A stretch of DNA of 64,000 nucleotides from the NCBI GenBank assembly GCA_964035575.1, contig OZ037849.1, positions 1,655,204 through 1,719,203 of the forward strand, given 5' to 3'. The stretch is from Rhynchopus sp. YZ270_cl-10. Its lineage: Eukaryota; Euglenozoa; Diplonemea; Diplonemida; Diplonemidae. The position numbers were made by a program, and so were the translations under genes. Positions 29,337-40,574 of the stretch are shown here, piece after piece (the first letter of the stretch is position 1; every line of letters starts with the position of its first letter). A model generated the notes under the pieces. That model was not told the origin of the DNA, searched no databases, and worked only from the letters and a program-made list of their open reading frames with translations.

Positions 29337-29665
29337 GGGTGCTTGCGTTGTGTGCTGGATCGGGACCACCAGTAAACTGGCAATCCCACATCCAGTTCTA
29401 ATTTTTGAAGTGTGAAATAGAACGCAATCGGAAGATTAGTTTACACGAATGTAAGAATAATATCGTCATGGTAATATTCTGTACAGATTGTACGGGATTT
29501 ACTATCATATGAGAGTAGTCCGTCGCAGGCCACATCGGGCCCGCAACATGACCGGTCTTCACACAAAATTGTAAAAGAATTTTCTCAGAAGAAATGTCTT
29601 TTTCAAGTTTTTGTTGTTGCTGAACGAGTTGTTTGGTTTCGAAGTAGCACACTAACTTAGCACCC
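29337..29665 (-). ncRNA. RNA-X, unidentified structured RNA (copy 1)
   Basis: About 329 nt. The ends pair (GGGTGCT with AGCACCC, then GTGTGC with GCACAC). Inside are hairpins GCGGGCC-CGATGT-GGCCTGC and CCAGT-TT-ACTGG, and a closing CTGGAT/ATCCAG near the 3' end. An A-run at 29327-29334 (T8 in the transcript) follows. The promoter element shared with U6 and SRP RNA lies 57 bp upstream (29722). Copies: 40809-41133 and 57420-57749. It is not a tRNA, snRNA, SRP, U3, RNase P or MRP form I recognise. Confidence 0.75.
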
Positions 29666-29688
29666 AAACATACAGCAAACATCGGAAT

Positions 29689-29722
29689 ACAAGACAGGGT
29701 CGTCTTGTTGGAGATGGGTCAG
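29689..29722 (-). promoter_or_regulatory. class-2 promoter element of RNA-X copy 1
   Basis: CTGACCC at the left, CTCCAACAAGAC in the middle, CCCTGTCTT at the right, read on the minus strand; the first base is 57 bp from the RNA-X start, the same as in the other copies. Confidence 0.8.
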
Positions 29723-29775
29723 GGTCTGGACATCCTCAAAACCACACACCTAACACAACAGAAGAAAAGTAAAAA

Positions 29776-29894
29776 GGATTCAAGCACCCGGACTTCCCAG
29801 CTGGTCACCCACGCCAGTACTATCCAGGCCTGCTGGTGCTTAACTTCTCAAATCAGGCGGGATGAGGTGTATTCACCAGAGTATGGCCGAATCC
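29776..29894 (-). rRNA. 5S rRNA: 5S rRNA
   Basis: 119 nt, same sequence as 28447-28565. It stands upstream of RNA-X in the same orientation. Confidence 0.95.
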
Positions 29895-29947
29895 AATAAT
29901 AGGTCTGGATAGAAAAGCTGGGAAGACTTATTAACAGTCCGTTTTTA

Positions 29948-30003
29948 CCTGAGAAGTTAGACACCTCTAAGCCTGGATAGTACTGGCGTGGGTGACCAAC
30001 TGG
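29948..30003 (+). pseudogene. 5S rRNA fragment
   Basis: CCTGAGAAGTTAGACACC, then CCTGGATAGTACTGGCG and GGGTGACCA match the middle of 5S rRNA in the orientation opposite to the intact gene beside it. Both ends are lost. Also present at about 58032-58087. Confidence 0.85.
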
Positions 30004-30249
30004 ATAAATACACCGAAAAATAGATTTAAATTGTCAGACCGGTTCTTAGCTGTGCGCATCCATAAAAAACTAAAAAAATACTTGCGTCAGAAAATCCTAG
30101 TGTGTTGTACCGTGGTCCGAAATTCTTTCGGTCCCGGGTTCAACACCTGAGACGAATAATATATTTTGGTTTTTCCAGATTTTTCTCATTTTTTTGTCTC
30201 CTCACTCTTTCTGAGAATCTTCAAAATTGTCAAAAGTGAGAAATTTTTG
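30004..30249. other. intergenic, with a tRNA-like remnant
   Basis: About 30097-30155 has a B-box-like GGGTTCAACACC and a GGTCCGA...TTCGGTCC hairpin but no complete cloverleaf. It may be an old tRNA remnant; kept in the duplicate at about 58180. Confidence 0.3.
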
Positions 30250-31547
30250 GGAAAATGGCATATTTAGGGGCTCCTGAATCCATTATGAGGTCAGATGAAT
30301 CAATCTGAGCATCACACATATCCTAATAGACAAAATGTCCGTTTATCAAAATACCTGAAAATGCCTCTTTATCCTATCTAAGGATGTCAGAAACCCTTAA
30401 AAGTGCAAAAATCTTGGGAATATAGGGTTTTTGGGCCATTCTGAATCCATTGCGAGGTCGGACGATTTGATTGGAGCATCAGAAGTGTCCTAATCGGTAA
30501 AATGTCGCAAAATTATGGGCAAAATGCCTTTATACCCTATCTAAGCAATTAGAATATGCTCGAAAATGCAAAAATCTTGGGTATATGGGGTTTTTGGGCA
30601 CATCTGAGTTCATTGCGGGGTCGCACGATCATATTAGAGCATCACATAATGTCTAGAATTTTACCTGTGTAACAAATACCTGTATTTTGGTGTAAAATGC
30701 ATATAACCATATCTGAATACCTCAAATGTGCACGAAAATGAAGAAATCTTGGGTATATAGGGTCTTTGGGCACATCTGAGTCAATTGCGGGGTCGCACGA
30801 TCAGATCCGAGCATCACACAATACCTAGAATTTCAACTATGCAACAAACATGTCTATTTTGGGGAAAATGGCTAATAATCATATGGAAATGTCTCAAATA
30901 TGCACGAAAATGCAAAAATCTTGGGTATATGGGGTTTTTGGGCACATCTGAGTTCATTGCGGGGTCGTACGATCAGATCCGAGTATCACACAATGTCTAG
31001 AATTTCAAATATGCAACAAACACCTGTATTTTGGGTAAAATGACTAATAATCATATGGAAATGTCTCAAATATGCACGAAAATGCAAAAATCTTGGGTAT
31101 ATGGGGTTTTTGGGCACTTTTGAGTCAATTGCGGGGTCGCACGATCAGATTAGAGCATCACATAATGTCTCAAATTTCAAATGTGCAACAAACACCTGTA
31201 TTTTGGTGTAAAATGCATAGAACCATATCTAAATACCTCAAATATGCACGAAAATGCATAAATCTTGGGAATATAGGGTTTTTGGGCCAATCTGAGTCAA
31301 TTGCGGGGTTGCACGGTCAAATCCGAGTATCAGGCCCTCTCTACAACTTAGCTGGTGCTCAAACATTGGGGTTACAGGCAAATTTACCTGTACACAGGCA
31401 TATGACCTCTGTACGAACCTTATTTTCACTCTAAAATGCATTTTTCTTGGGTATATGGGGTATTTGAGCACATCTGAGTCAATTGCGGGGTCGTACGGTC
31501 AGATCCGAGCATCACGCAATGTCTAACTGAGAAATATTTTGAAAAAA
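30250..31547 (+). repeat. 165-bp repeat family, about eight units
   Basis: Period about 165-175 bp, with AATCTTGGGTATATGGGG, TTTTTGGGCACATCTGAG, CAATTGCGGGGTC and GAGCATCACA in each unit. Units differ by 10-25 percent by eye. Leads straight into the 401-bp satellite. No gene seen. Confidence 0.85.
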
Positions 31548-34500
31548 GTCGATTTTTTGGTGAAAATATTTTTCACAGAAAATCGAATTTTACTATTAAG
31601 ATTGGCTTTGGGCATGACCCAGTAAGGTTACTATGGGCCCCATGGGACATATACACCCGAATACCAGGCCGTATTTTCAAAAAGTTGATAATCCCAGTAT
31701 ATGGTATGGCCCTGTGGTACGAAATTTTTGGCCGAAAAAATCAACCAAAAAATCGTCATTTTTGGGGGTCACGGTGACAAAAAGTTGCATTTTTTCACGA
31801 AAAATGGTCGGAATGTGACTTGAATGGGCTCTAATGGGTATATTATGCACATAACATACCTAAATTATGTCGATATTTCACCGGCGGAGCCGAAAAAATC
31901 GATTTTCAGGGTGTGCAAAACTGTAAAAATGACGAAAATCGGAAAAATGACGATTTTTTGGTCAAAATATTTTTCACAGAAAATCGAATTTTACTATTAA
32001 GATTGGCTTTGGGCATGACCCAGTAAGGTTACTATGGGCCCCATGGGACATATACACCCGAATACCAGGCCGTATTTTCAAAAAGTTGATAATCCCAGTA
32101 TATGGTATGGCCCTGTGGTACGAAATTTTTGGCCGAAAAAATCGACCAAAAAATCGTCATTTTTGGGGGTCACGGTGACAAAAAGTTGCATTTTTTCACG
32201 AAAAATGGTCGGAATGTGACTTGAATGGGCTCTAATGGGTATATTATGCACATAACATACCTAAATTATGTCGATATTTCACCGGCGGAGCCGAAAAAAT
32301 CGATTTTCAGGGTGTGCAAAACTGTAAAAATGACGAAAATCGGAAAAATGACGATTTTTTGGTCAAAATATTTTTCACAGAAAATCGAATTTTACTATTA
32401 AGATTGGCTTTGGGCATGACCCAGTAAGGTTACTATGGGCCCCATGGGACATATACACCCGAATACCAGGCCGTATTTTCAAAAAGTTGATAATCCCAGT
32501 ATATGGTATGGCCCTGTGGTACGAAATTTTTGGCCGAAAAAATCGACCAAAAAATCGTCATTTTTGGGGGTCACGGTGACAAAAAGTTGCATTTTTTCAC
32601 GAAAAATGGTCGGAATGTGACTTGAATGGGCTCTAATGGGTATATTATGCACATAACATACCTAAATTATGTCGATATTTCACCGGCGGAGCCGAAAAAA
32701 TCGATTTTCAGGGTGTGCAAAACTGTAAAAATGACGAAAATCGGAAAAATGACGATTTTTTGGTCAAAATATTTTTCACAGAAAATCGAATTTTACTATT
32801 AAGATTGGCTTTGGGCATGACCCAGTAAGGTTACTATGGGCCCCATGGGACATATACACCCGAATACCAGGCCGTATTTTCAAAAAGTTGATAATCCCAG
32901 TATATGGTATGGCCCTGTGGTACGAAATTTTTGGCCGAAAAAATCGACCAAAAAATCGTCATTTTTGGGGGTCACGGTGACAAAAAGTTGCATTTTTTCA
33001 CGAAAAATGGTCGGAATGTGACTTGAATGGGCTCTAATGGGTATATTATGCACATAACATACCTAAATTATGTCGATATTTCACCGGCGGAGCCGAAAAA
33101 ATCGATTTTCAGGGTGTGCAAAACTGTAAAAATGACGAAAATCGGAAAAATGACGATTTTTTGGTCAAAATATTTTTCACAGAAAATCGAATTTTACTAT
33201 TAAGATTGGCTTTGGGCATGACCCAGTAAGGTTACTATGGGCCCCATGGGACATATACACCCGAATACCAGGCCGTATTTTCAAAAAGTTGATAATCCCA
33301 GTATATGGTATGGCCCTGTGGTACGAAATTTTTGGCCGAAAAAATCGACCAAAAAATCGTCATTTTTGGGGGTCACGGTGACAAAAAGTTGCATTTTTTC
33401 ACGAAAAATGGTCGGAATGTGACTTGAATGGGCTCTAATGGGTATATTATGCACATAACATACCTAAATTATGTCGATATTTCACCGGCGGAGCCGAAAA
33501 AATCGATTTTCAGGGTGTGCAAAACTGTAAAAATGACGAAAATCGGAAAAATGACGATTTTTTGGTCAAAATATTTTTCACAGAAAATCGAATTTTACTA
33601 TTAAGATTGGCTTTGGGCATGACCCAGTAAGGTTACTATGGGCCCCATGGGACATATACACCCGAATACCAGGCCGTATTTTCAAAAAGTTGATAATCCC
33701 AGTATATGGTATGGCCCTGTGGTACGAAATTTTTGGCCGAAAAAATCGACCAAAAAATCGTCATTTTTGGGGGTCACGGTGACAAAAAGTTGCATTTTTT
33801 CACGAAAAATGGTCGGAATGTGACTTGAATGGGCTCTAATGGGTATATTATGCACATAACATACCTAAATTATGTCGATATTTCACCGGCGGAGCCGAAA
33901 AAATCGATTTTCAGGGTGTGCAAAACTGTAAAAATGACGAAAATCGGAAAAATGACGATTTTTTGGTCAAAATATTTTTCACAGAAAATCGAATTTTACT
34001 ATTAAGATTGGCTTTGGGCATGACCCAGTAAGGTTACTATGGGCCCCATGGGACATATACACCCGAATACCAGGCCGTATTTTCAAAAAGTTGATAATCC
34101 CAGTATATGGTATGGCCCTGTGGTACGAAATTTTTGGCCGAAAAAATCGACCAAAAAATCGTCATTTTTGGGGGTCACGGTGACAAAAAGTTGCATTTTT
34201 TCACGAAAAATGGTCGGAATGTGACTTGAATGGGCTCTAATGGGTATATTATGCACATAACATACCTAAATTATGTCGATATTTCACCGGCGGAGCCGAA
34301 AAAATCGATTTTCAGGGTGTGCAAAACTGTAAAAATGACGAAAATCGGAAAAATGACGATTTTTTGGTCAAAATATTTTTCACAGAAAATCGAATTTTAC
34401 TATTAAGATTGGCTTTGGGCATGACCCAGTAAGGTTACTATGGGCCCCATGGGACATATACACCCGAATACCAGGCCGTATTTTCAAAAAGTTGATAATC

Positions 34501-34734
34501 CCAGTATATGGTATGGCCCTGTGGTACGAAATTTTTGGCCGAAAAAATCGACCAAAAAATCGTCATTTTTGGGGGTCACGGTGACAAAAAGTTGCATTTT
34601 TTCACGAAAAATGGTCGGAATGTGACTTGAATGGGCTCTAATGGGTATATTATGCACATAACATACCTAAATTATGTCGATATTTCACCGGCGGAGCCGA
34701 AAAAATCGATTTTCAGGGTGTGCAAAACTGTAAA
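31548..34734 (+). repeat. 401-bp satellite array, 8 units
   Basis: Exactly 401-bp period; units look identical apart from the edges. Each holds ATGGGCCCCATGGGAC, a CACCGGCGGAGCCG motif and many AAAATCG/CGATTTT words. A 61-codon frame repeats in each unit but looks incidental. All units have TTTTTGGGGGTCAC and CTTTGGGCATG, unlike most of the second array. Confidence 0.97.
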
Positions 34735-37700
34735 AATCACCAAAATCCCAAAAATCACGATTTTTTTTCAAAAATATTTTTTTCAAAAAAATCGACTTTA
34801 AAATATTGGTTTGGCTTGTGCGGGGACCTGAATCTGGGGCAACATACCCTGTGGGACATACTGGGCCCGATGCAAGGCCGATTTTTCAAAAATATGGTTG
34901 CCCCGGTAGACGGTATGGCCCTGCAGGTCAGTGCATCGGGCCAAAAATCATGAAAAAATCATGATTTTGGGGTCTGGCACCCCATGGGCACATATATCTG
35001 GGGGTGTGAAATATGCATGGAATCGACCGATTGGGGGTGTTATAGGTCCTGGGGGCCCACATGGGCCATATTTCACGCTATTGGGTCACGGGAAAGTGAT
35101 TTTGACATTTTTTCATCGATTTTAGCTGTGAGAACCCTTCAAAAACACTGATTTTGGGGTGTTTCTGAGACGGTACGCTATACCCAGGGTCATATTAGGT
35201 ATTAGTCCGGTCGACTTTTTGAAAAAACGACCCCGCAATGGACTCAGGGGTGCCAGATAGTGTATATGCACCAGAATGGATTCACGGGAAAAGTCAAAAT
35301 TGGGTGTCAGATACATGCTGCCATAAGTGACGAATTTCAAAAGTTGAGATTTTTCGAAAATCAGGGTTCAGTACACGCTGTACCCAATCCTGGGGGCCAA
35401 AATTTTCAACTTTTTGAAAAAACGGGCGGTATATGGCCCTAAAGTGTCAAAATGAGTTAATTGCGACCTCGGACGGCCTCCGGAGATGAGTAGAAGTTTA
35501 TTTACTGAAAAAAAAAGTCAAAACACAGGCAAAATCCCACCTTCCACAGGTACAGTCAAAACTTTTATCCAGATCTCATGTTTTTTCAAAAAATTTTAAA
35601 TTGTTTTTATGACTAACACCTCCGAAATTTTTCCTGATAAGATGGAATATGGTCCTGTCGTAGTATGCAGTGTGTTTGCAGGCAAAAATTTGCATTTTCT
35701 CGCCCCAGACATTTTTTTATACATAAAAGTGCATAAAGGGACCCCTGACCCCAAAATCCGGGTTCCAGCTTTTTGAAGGGGTCACCCTACAGGCCACCTC
35801 AAAAAGTTGGCCCGTAGGGCCAACTTTTTGAAAAAACGGGGTTGCGATGTGTCCTGGGGGCCCGAAGGGCCCCCAGGACACATCGCTGGGAAAAAAATAT
35901 TAGGTTTTTGGGGGTCTATATAGGGTTGCTGTGGGGGTCACATGGCCGAAAAATGGCCATTTTTGGCCTATTTTTGGCCATTTTTTTAAGGTAAAAAATC
36001 CACTTTTTTTTTGTACATCCCCTTGCCCCCGGTAAAATTTACCAAACATATGGCCCTGTTGGACATACTGGGCCCATGAGTCGGTCGCTGGATCACCAAA
36101 CTAGTTGCCCTATTTGCTAAAATCATGTTTTCAGGGTCAAAAATAGGGTGTTTTTTAGGGTCAAAAATAGGGTGTTTTTCAGGGGTATGTTAACCACGTA
36201 TGTGTCTTAGGGACCAAATTTTCCAGGAATGTGAACCAATCGGGTCGCAATGGGTCCAGGGGGCCCGGAGGGCCCCCATGCAGGGAAAATTTGCAACAAT
36301 CCTGGGCAATGCTGGGGGCCGATAGGGTGTGCCTATACACGTGTTTTTACGTGTTTTTGGGCACTTTTCAGGATTTTCGAAAATTTTTGCAACACCAAAA
36401 TCAAAAATTTCGGTCTAGGAGGCCCATATCTGGAAAAAATCGATATTCCAATGGCCTCATTGGGACATATTGGGCCCAGGACCCTATTTTCAGGTCCCAG
36501 GAAAAGCCAAAACAATAAAAAAAATAGCTCAGGCGACCCCCAAAAATAGGCGAAAAACAGCCATTTTTAGGGTGTTTTTTAGGGGTATTTTTACACACAC
36601 AAATTGTTTACCATAGCACACCCCCAGGCTGCCTCAAAATTTTATCTTTATTTGATTTTTCCAACCCACATAGGGGTATTGGAGGCACAACTTTCACCAA
36701 GCCTGGGGAATTCGGCACTGCACACACACAACTGAAAAAGGCAAAAATCACCTGTTTTTCAAGGTGTCGCAGGGTAAATGTTGTTCCTTAAAAACCAAAT
36801 TTTTTCTAAAAAATCGGCCCTGCGGGTGAAAAAACGACACTATGGGGGGTATTCCAGGGTGTGGGGGCCCCAAAAATCCGGTTTAAGACCACGAGAGGGT
36901 CCGAATACACACCTGAGAAGGTCCCGGGGAGTAAAAAAATGGCCATTTTTGGGGGGTCAAAATCTCACTTTTTGGGGGGATGTTTGTATACCCAGTACCG
37001 ACCCACTAGCTGGGATGCCCAACTTTTCGCGAATATGGGGGCCCGTAGGGCCCCCGGGGCCCAGGGGGCCCAAAATATCGTGTTGCAGATGCCAGGAGAA
37101 CATGTTTCAATATTTTGGATACATTTTTCCATAGGGTCATTTTCAAAAGCACTGATTTTAGGGGTATTGAGCGAGGTACCCATACCCATGGGTTATCCTA
37201 TATATTAGTTTTCACTCGGATGTGAAAAAAACGATGTCGCAATGGATTCAGGGGGCCCAAATAGGGTATATGGCCCAGGAAATTTTCAAAAAGTTGACCC
37301 AACCAGGTATACAGGCATACAAGCCGGTAGGTCAACAGATAGGGTGTTTTCCGCACCCAAAATATGGGGTCATGACCATGTGGGTCAGACCTGAATTGAT
37401 AAATGTTTCGCACAGGTTTTCGCGAATACCCCCTCTATTCCGAATGCGCTACAAGAGTTTTAAATTTTTGGCTATTTAGATTCACTTTTAAAAACAAAAT
37501 GGGTCTCCAGAACACACATGAGGTTCACATGTACCTCTACAGAAACCTTGGTTTTGGTCGGATTTTGAGGCCAATTTTTGGGTTCCCACCAATTTCCTAG
37601 GGTTTTCTGGGATATTGCCCGTGTGTCCAAAAGTGATTTTTGGGGCCTTAGGACCCCGGAGAATCCATTTAACGGTCGTTTTTGCACCGGAAAGACCTAT

Positions 37701-37780
37701 CTAGTACCCAAAAATCGAATTTTCATATTTTTGAAAAAGTGACCAAAAATCGACTTTTTTTGGTAACATTGTATGGCATA
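34735..37780. repeat. diverged relatives of the 401-bp satellite
   Basis: Broken echoes of the satellite phrase (for example GGGACATACTGGGCCCGATG at 34853, GGACATACTGGGCCCATGAG at 36060 and GGGACATATTGGGCCCAGG at 36463) among G-rich, T-run-rich sequence and palindromes such as GGGGGCCCGAAGGGCCCCC near 35858. I see no gene in these 3 kb. Confidence 0.7.
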
Positions 37781-38110
37781 AATTATTCTACATAATGTGT
37801 GATGCTTGAATAAAAACTTACGACCCCATAATGTACTCGGAACTCACCCATGTAATTGTTGAGAAAAAAAAACTTTCCGAAAAAATGAAATTTCAACCCG
37901 AATATGCACATTTGGGTCATTTTACGGCTATGTAGGTCATTTTGTATGTGTTTTTCGATTATATAGGTGATTAGGATATGTGTGATGCTCAGATTAAATC
38001 GTAAGACCCCGCAATTGACTCAAATGTGCCCAAAAACCCTATATACCCAAGATTATTAACTTTTCCAGCATATTGGACATCCTTAGGTATGGTTATAAGC
38101 CATGATACGG
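37781..38110 (-). repeat. 165-bp repeat family, one or two diverged units
   Basis: Best match at about 37970-38060: GATTAGGATATGTGTGATGC, then GACCCCGCAATTGACTC and CCCAAAAACCC. A weaker unit precedes it. A single unit also stands at 39010-39130. Confidence 0.65.
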
Positions 38111-38348
38111 CTATTGCTGGAAAAATAGCCATAAATTGTGGTTGGTATTGATTTCAGAAATTATGTGATGCTTAGATCATGCCATAGACGCTTTTAATGG
38201 ATTCATATGAGCTCATACTACCCATATACCCCTTCAGAAGCCCCTTTTGACTCTTATGAATATCCTTATATAGGCTTCCACTTGTGCAGAACCTTCTCAG
38301 TGTACAAGATGTTAGGTACAAAAAAACCATCATATTTTTTACACTACT
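38111..38348. other. spacer before the SL RNA genes
   Basis: Contains CTTCAGAAGCC and GAATATCCTT phrases that return before the second SL gene (about 38650-38690), so the spacers are part of an old SL tandem unit. No gene seen. Confidence 0.5.
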
Positions 38349-38368
38349 GGCATGCTTCCCAGGACACG
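38349..38368 (+). promoter_or_regulatory. class-1 promoter element (SL RNA 1)
   Basis: GGCATGCTTCCCAGGACACG, starting 52 bp before the SL exon. Confidence 0.8.
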
Positions 38369-38400
38369 TCTGTACTCAGAACGTTGTAGAGAAAAAAGGC

Positions 38401-38514
38401 AACCAACGATTTCTAAAGCTACAGTTTCTGTACTTCATTGGTATGGAAGCATGAAGATTATATCTTCTCACACAACTTTTTCAAACATGGCCAGTCTCGA
38501 AAGAGACTGGCCTT
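38401..38514 (+). ncRNA. SL RNA: spliced leader RNA, gene 1
   Basis: Donor of the capped 40-nt exon added to mRNAs by trans-splicing. The exon (38401-38440) begins AACCAACG and ends CTTCATTG before donor GTATGG. AAGcTACAG-TTT-CTGTACTT can fold into stem-loop I. An Sm-like AACTTTTTC comes before a perfect hairpin, GGCCAGTCTC-GAAA-GAGACTGGCC, followed by T6 (38513-38518). About 114 nt, in the range I recall for diplonemid SL RNA. Confidence 0.95.
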
Positions 38515-38782
38515 TTTTACGTTAGCATGATCGTCTTGTGCACAAGAAGCAAACCCAAAAACACACACGATTCACACATGACATAACACACAAGTGCTTA
38601 CTGCACCCCATTTTTATATCGCCTGCAAAACCATATTTGTGACACTTGTTCCCCTTCAGAAGCCACTGTTGACTCTGTCGAATATCCTTCTGTAGGATCA
38701 CACTTAAGGATATTTTTATGTAGAACCTTCACAGTGACCAAGATGTCAGGTACGAAAAAGCAACCGTATTATAGACATTGGC

Positions 38783-38802
38783 AGAAGGCTTCCCAGAACA
38801 AG
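38783..38802 (+). promoter_or_regulatory. class-1 promoter element (SL RNA 2)
   Basis: GAAGGCTTCCCAGAACAAGT, 52 bp before the exon; the CTTCCCAGAACA core is kept. Confidence 0.75.
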
Positions 38803-38834
38803 TGGGTACCTAGAACATTGTAGAGAAAAAGGGC

Positions 38835-38948
38835 AACCAACGATTTCTAAAGCTACAGTTTCTGTACTTCATTGGTATGGAAGCATGAAGATTACTCTTC
38901 TCACACAACTTTGTCAAAACATGGCCAGTTTCGAAAGAGACTGGCCTT
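38835..38948 (+). ncRNA. SL RNA: spliced leader RNA, gene 2
   Basis: Exon 38835-38874 identical to gene 1. The 3' hairpin has one C-to-T change that keeps pairing as U:G. Sm-like AACTTTGTC. T6 at 38947-38952. Confidence 0.95.
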
Positions 38949-39201
38949 TTTTACGTTAACATCACCTTGTGCAAACCCAAAAAACACACATGATTCCCAT
39001 GTTCTTCGAATATTTTGGTGATTAGGATATGTGTAATGCTCAGATTAAATTGTACGACCACGCAATTGACTCAAATGAGCCCAAATATCCCGTATTCCCA
39101 AGATTTTTGGACTTTCGAGCACATTGGGCATCCTTAGGTATGTTTATAAGCCACTCTACGGCTATGTTAGAAAAAAAACCCACCATAATAATGATACATA
39201 T

Positions 39202-39221
39202 GGCATGATTCCCAGAACATG
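39202..39221 (+). promoter_or_regulatory. class-1 promoter element (SL RNA 3)
   Basis: GGCATGATTCCCAGAACATG, 52 bp before the exon. Confidence 0.78.
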
Positions 39222-39253
39222 TTGGCACTTAGAACATTGTAGAGAAAAAGGGC

Positions 39254-39367
39254 AACCAACGATTTCTAAAGCTACAGTTTCTGTACTTCATTGGTATGGA
39301 AGCATGAAGATTATTCTTCTCACACAACTTTGTCAAAACATGGCCAGTTTCGAAAGAGACTGGCCTT
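39254..39367 (+). ncRNA. SL RNA: spliced leader RNA, gene 3
   Basis: Exon 39254-39293 identical to the others; intron part has TTATTCTTC where gene 2 has TTACTCTTC. Hairpin as in gene 2; T6 at 39366-39371. Confidence 0.95.
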
Positions 39368-39451
39368 TTTTACGTTAACACGATCGTCTTGTGCACAAGA
39401 AGCAAAAAAACCCACACAACAACAGCAGAAGTTTAGAACCACATTCAGACC

Positions 39452-39485
39452 CTGACCCAACTCCAACAAGGGGCCCCTGTCTTGT
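39452..39485 (+). promoter_or_regulatory. class-2 promoter element of U6
   Basis: CTGACCCAACTCCAACAAGG then GCCCCTGTCTTGT, 57 bp upstream of the U6 start. A TATATA at 39500-39506 sits between element and gene. Confidence 0.8.
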
Positions 39486-39508
39486 CAACCACCTTGTGCA
39501 TATATACT

Positions 39509-39612
39509 GGACCCCAGAAATGGGACATCCGTTAAAATTGGATCGATACAGAGAAGATTAGCATGGTCCCTGCGCAAGGATGACACGCATTAATCGAGAA
39601 AGTATCAACTTT
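39509..39612 (+). ncRNA. U6: U6 spliceosomal RNA
   Basis: Catalytic core of the spliceosome. Shows the 5' hairpin CCCA-GAAA-TGGG, the ACAGAGA box (39548-39554) for the 5' splice site, AGATTAGCATGG and CCCTGCGCAAGGATGACACG for pairing with U4. Ends in nine T. CTTGCGC and GGG in the U4 gene at 41738-41880 pair with its GCGCAAG and CCC. Confidence 0.96.
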
Positions 39613-39780
39613 TTTTTTGTCCCCCGGATCACACGTATTTTTTACACTGGTGTCTTCTTCATGCTTCCCAGACCAACACATATGTGCAGACATACCCATC
39701 ACCCACAGGTGGCAAGTGGCAGGCTGCAGTAACCCATTGAAATATTGGTTTCAAAAAACGACCATATGGTTTATGCTACT

Positions 39781-39800
39781 GGCATGCTTCCCTGAGCACA
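39781..39800 (+). promoter_or_regulatory. class-1 promoter element (SL RNA 4)
   Basis: GGCATGCTTCCCTGAGCACA, 52 bp before the exon. Confidence 0.8.
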
Positions 39801-39832
39801 TACATGTCGAAAGCTGTGTAGAGAAAAAGAGC

Positions 39833-39946
39833 AACCAACGATTTCTAAAGCTACAGTTTCTGTACTTCATTGGTATGGAAGCATGAAGATTACTCTTCTC
39901 ACACAACTTTGTCAAAACATGGCCGGTTTCGAAAGAGACTGGCCTT
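39833..39946 (+). ncRNA. SL RNA: spliced leader RNA, gene 4
   Basis: Exon 39833-39872 identical. The 3' hairpin arm reads GGCCGGTTTC, two changes that both keep G:U pairing. T6 at 39945-39950. Confidence 0.95.
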
Positions 39947-40040
39947 TTTTACGTTAGCATGATTGTCTTTGTGTGTCTTTGTGCAAAGCAAAAAAAAAAC
40001 ACACACAAGAAGTGAGGATCTTCAAAACCACGTTTTTGAC

Positions 40041-40074
40041 CTGACCCACCTCCAACTAGACAACCCTGTCTTGT
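40041..40074 (+). promoter_or_regulatory. class-2 promoter element of SRP RNA
   Basis: CTGACCCACCTCCAACTAG then ACAACCCTGTCTTGT, 59 bp before the predicted start. Confidence 0.8.
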
Positions 40075-40099
40075 ATTCCGACAATATGGTATCTATTGA

Positions 40100-40412
40100 G
40101 CCGGGATGTGTTGGCTGCATCCTGAAACCCCTAGCTTCTGGGGGGGCAAGCTTCTCCAGAACTGGGCACTCTTTGAGGTGGACCAAAGGCACCTTCAACT
40201 TCTGTGTTGATGTGTTGTCCGTGTTAGTCTACTGTCCTGTTTGCGGCCTTGGTGTAAACCAGGGCAACAATCAGAGTGAAATGGGGTGAACCGGGCCAGG
40301 CTGGTCTCACAGAGCAGCTCATAACTCCTGCAGTGGACAGTTCAAGGATCGCAGCACAGAGCAGAGTGAGGGTGTTTCCAACTCAATGGCTTGAACTGGA
40401 GAAGCGTTTCTT
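40100..40412 (+). ncRNA. SRP RNA: signal recognition particle RNA (7SL)
   Basis: RNA scaffold of the particle that brings secreted proteins to the ER. The start GCCGGGATGTG resembles the Alu-domain start of other 7SL RNAs. CTTCTCCAG (40151-40159) pairs with CTGGAGAAG (40396-40404), the long closing helix. GGTGAACCGGGCCAGGCTGG, then AGAGCAGCTCATAACTC is the SRP54-binding helix 8. T6 at 40411. About 310 nt, the usual size. Confidence 0.93.
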
Positions 40413-40522
40413 TTTTACATTTTTCCATGTGAACATTGTTTCCACATCACCATACACATGTGTTGTTGATACACCCCACCACGTTGCCCAGACCATTCCT
40501 ACCCACATTATTCACCACAAGT

Positions 40523-40542
40523 GGCATGTTTACCAGTACATG
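40523..40542 (+). promoter_or_regulatory. class-1 promoter element (SL RNA 5)
   Basis: GGCATGTTTACCAGTACATG, the most altered of the five SL elements, still 52 bp before the exon. Confidence 0.7.
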
Positions 40543-40574
40543 TTGGTGCTTAGAGCAATGTTAAGAAAAAGGGC

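Larger units (their letters stand above)
27282..35000. repeat. segmental duplication, left copy
   Basis: From the 3' end of tRNA-iMet rightward the sequence reappears from 55351 with the same genes, order and strands: iMet, Gly, Ile, Ser, 165-bp repeats, 5S, Thr, Leu, Ala, Thr, RNA-X, 5S, 165-bp repeats, 401-bp satellite and diverged satellite. Scattered substitutions and small indels separate the copies. The right limit of homology lies beyond what the window lets me compare. Confidence 0.93.

Noticed and set aside
29337-29665. RNA-X as telomerase RNA, RNase P or 7SK
   Set aside because: No CTAACCC-type template, no P/MRP core sequences and no 7SK-type 5' hairpin were seen.
29705-29899. Small protein frames across 5S and tRNA genes
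   Set aside because: Shadows of RNA genes.
31633-34625. Repeated 61-codon frame in each satellite unit
   Set aside because: It follows only from the repeat; no start context, domain or codon signal, and the units are non-coding in look.
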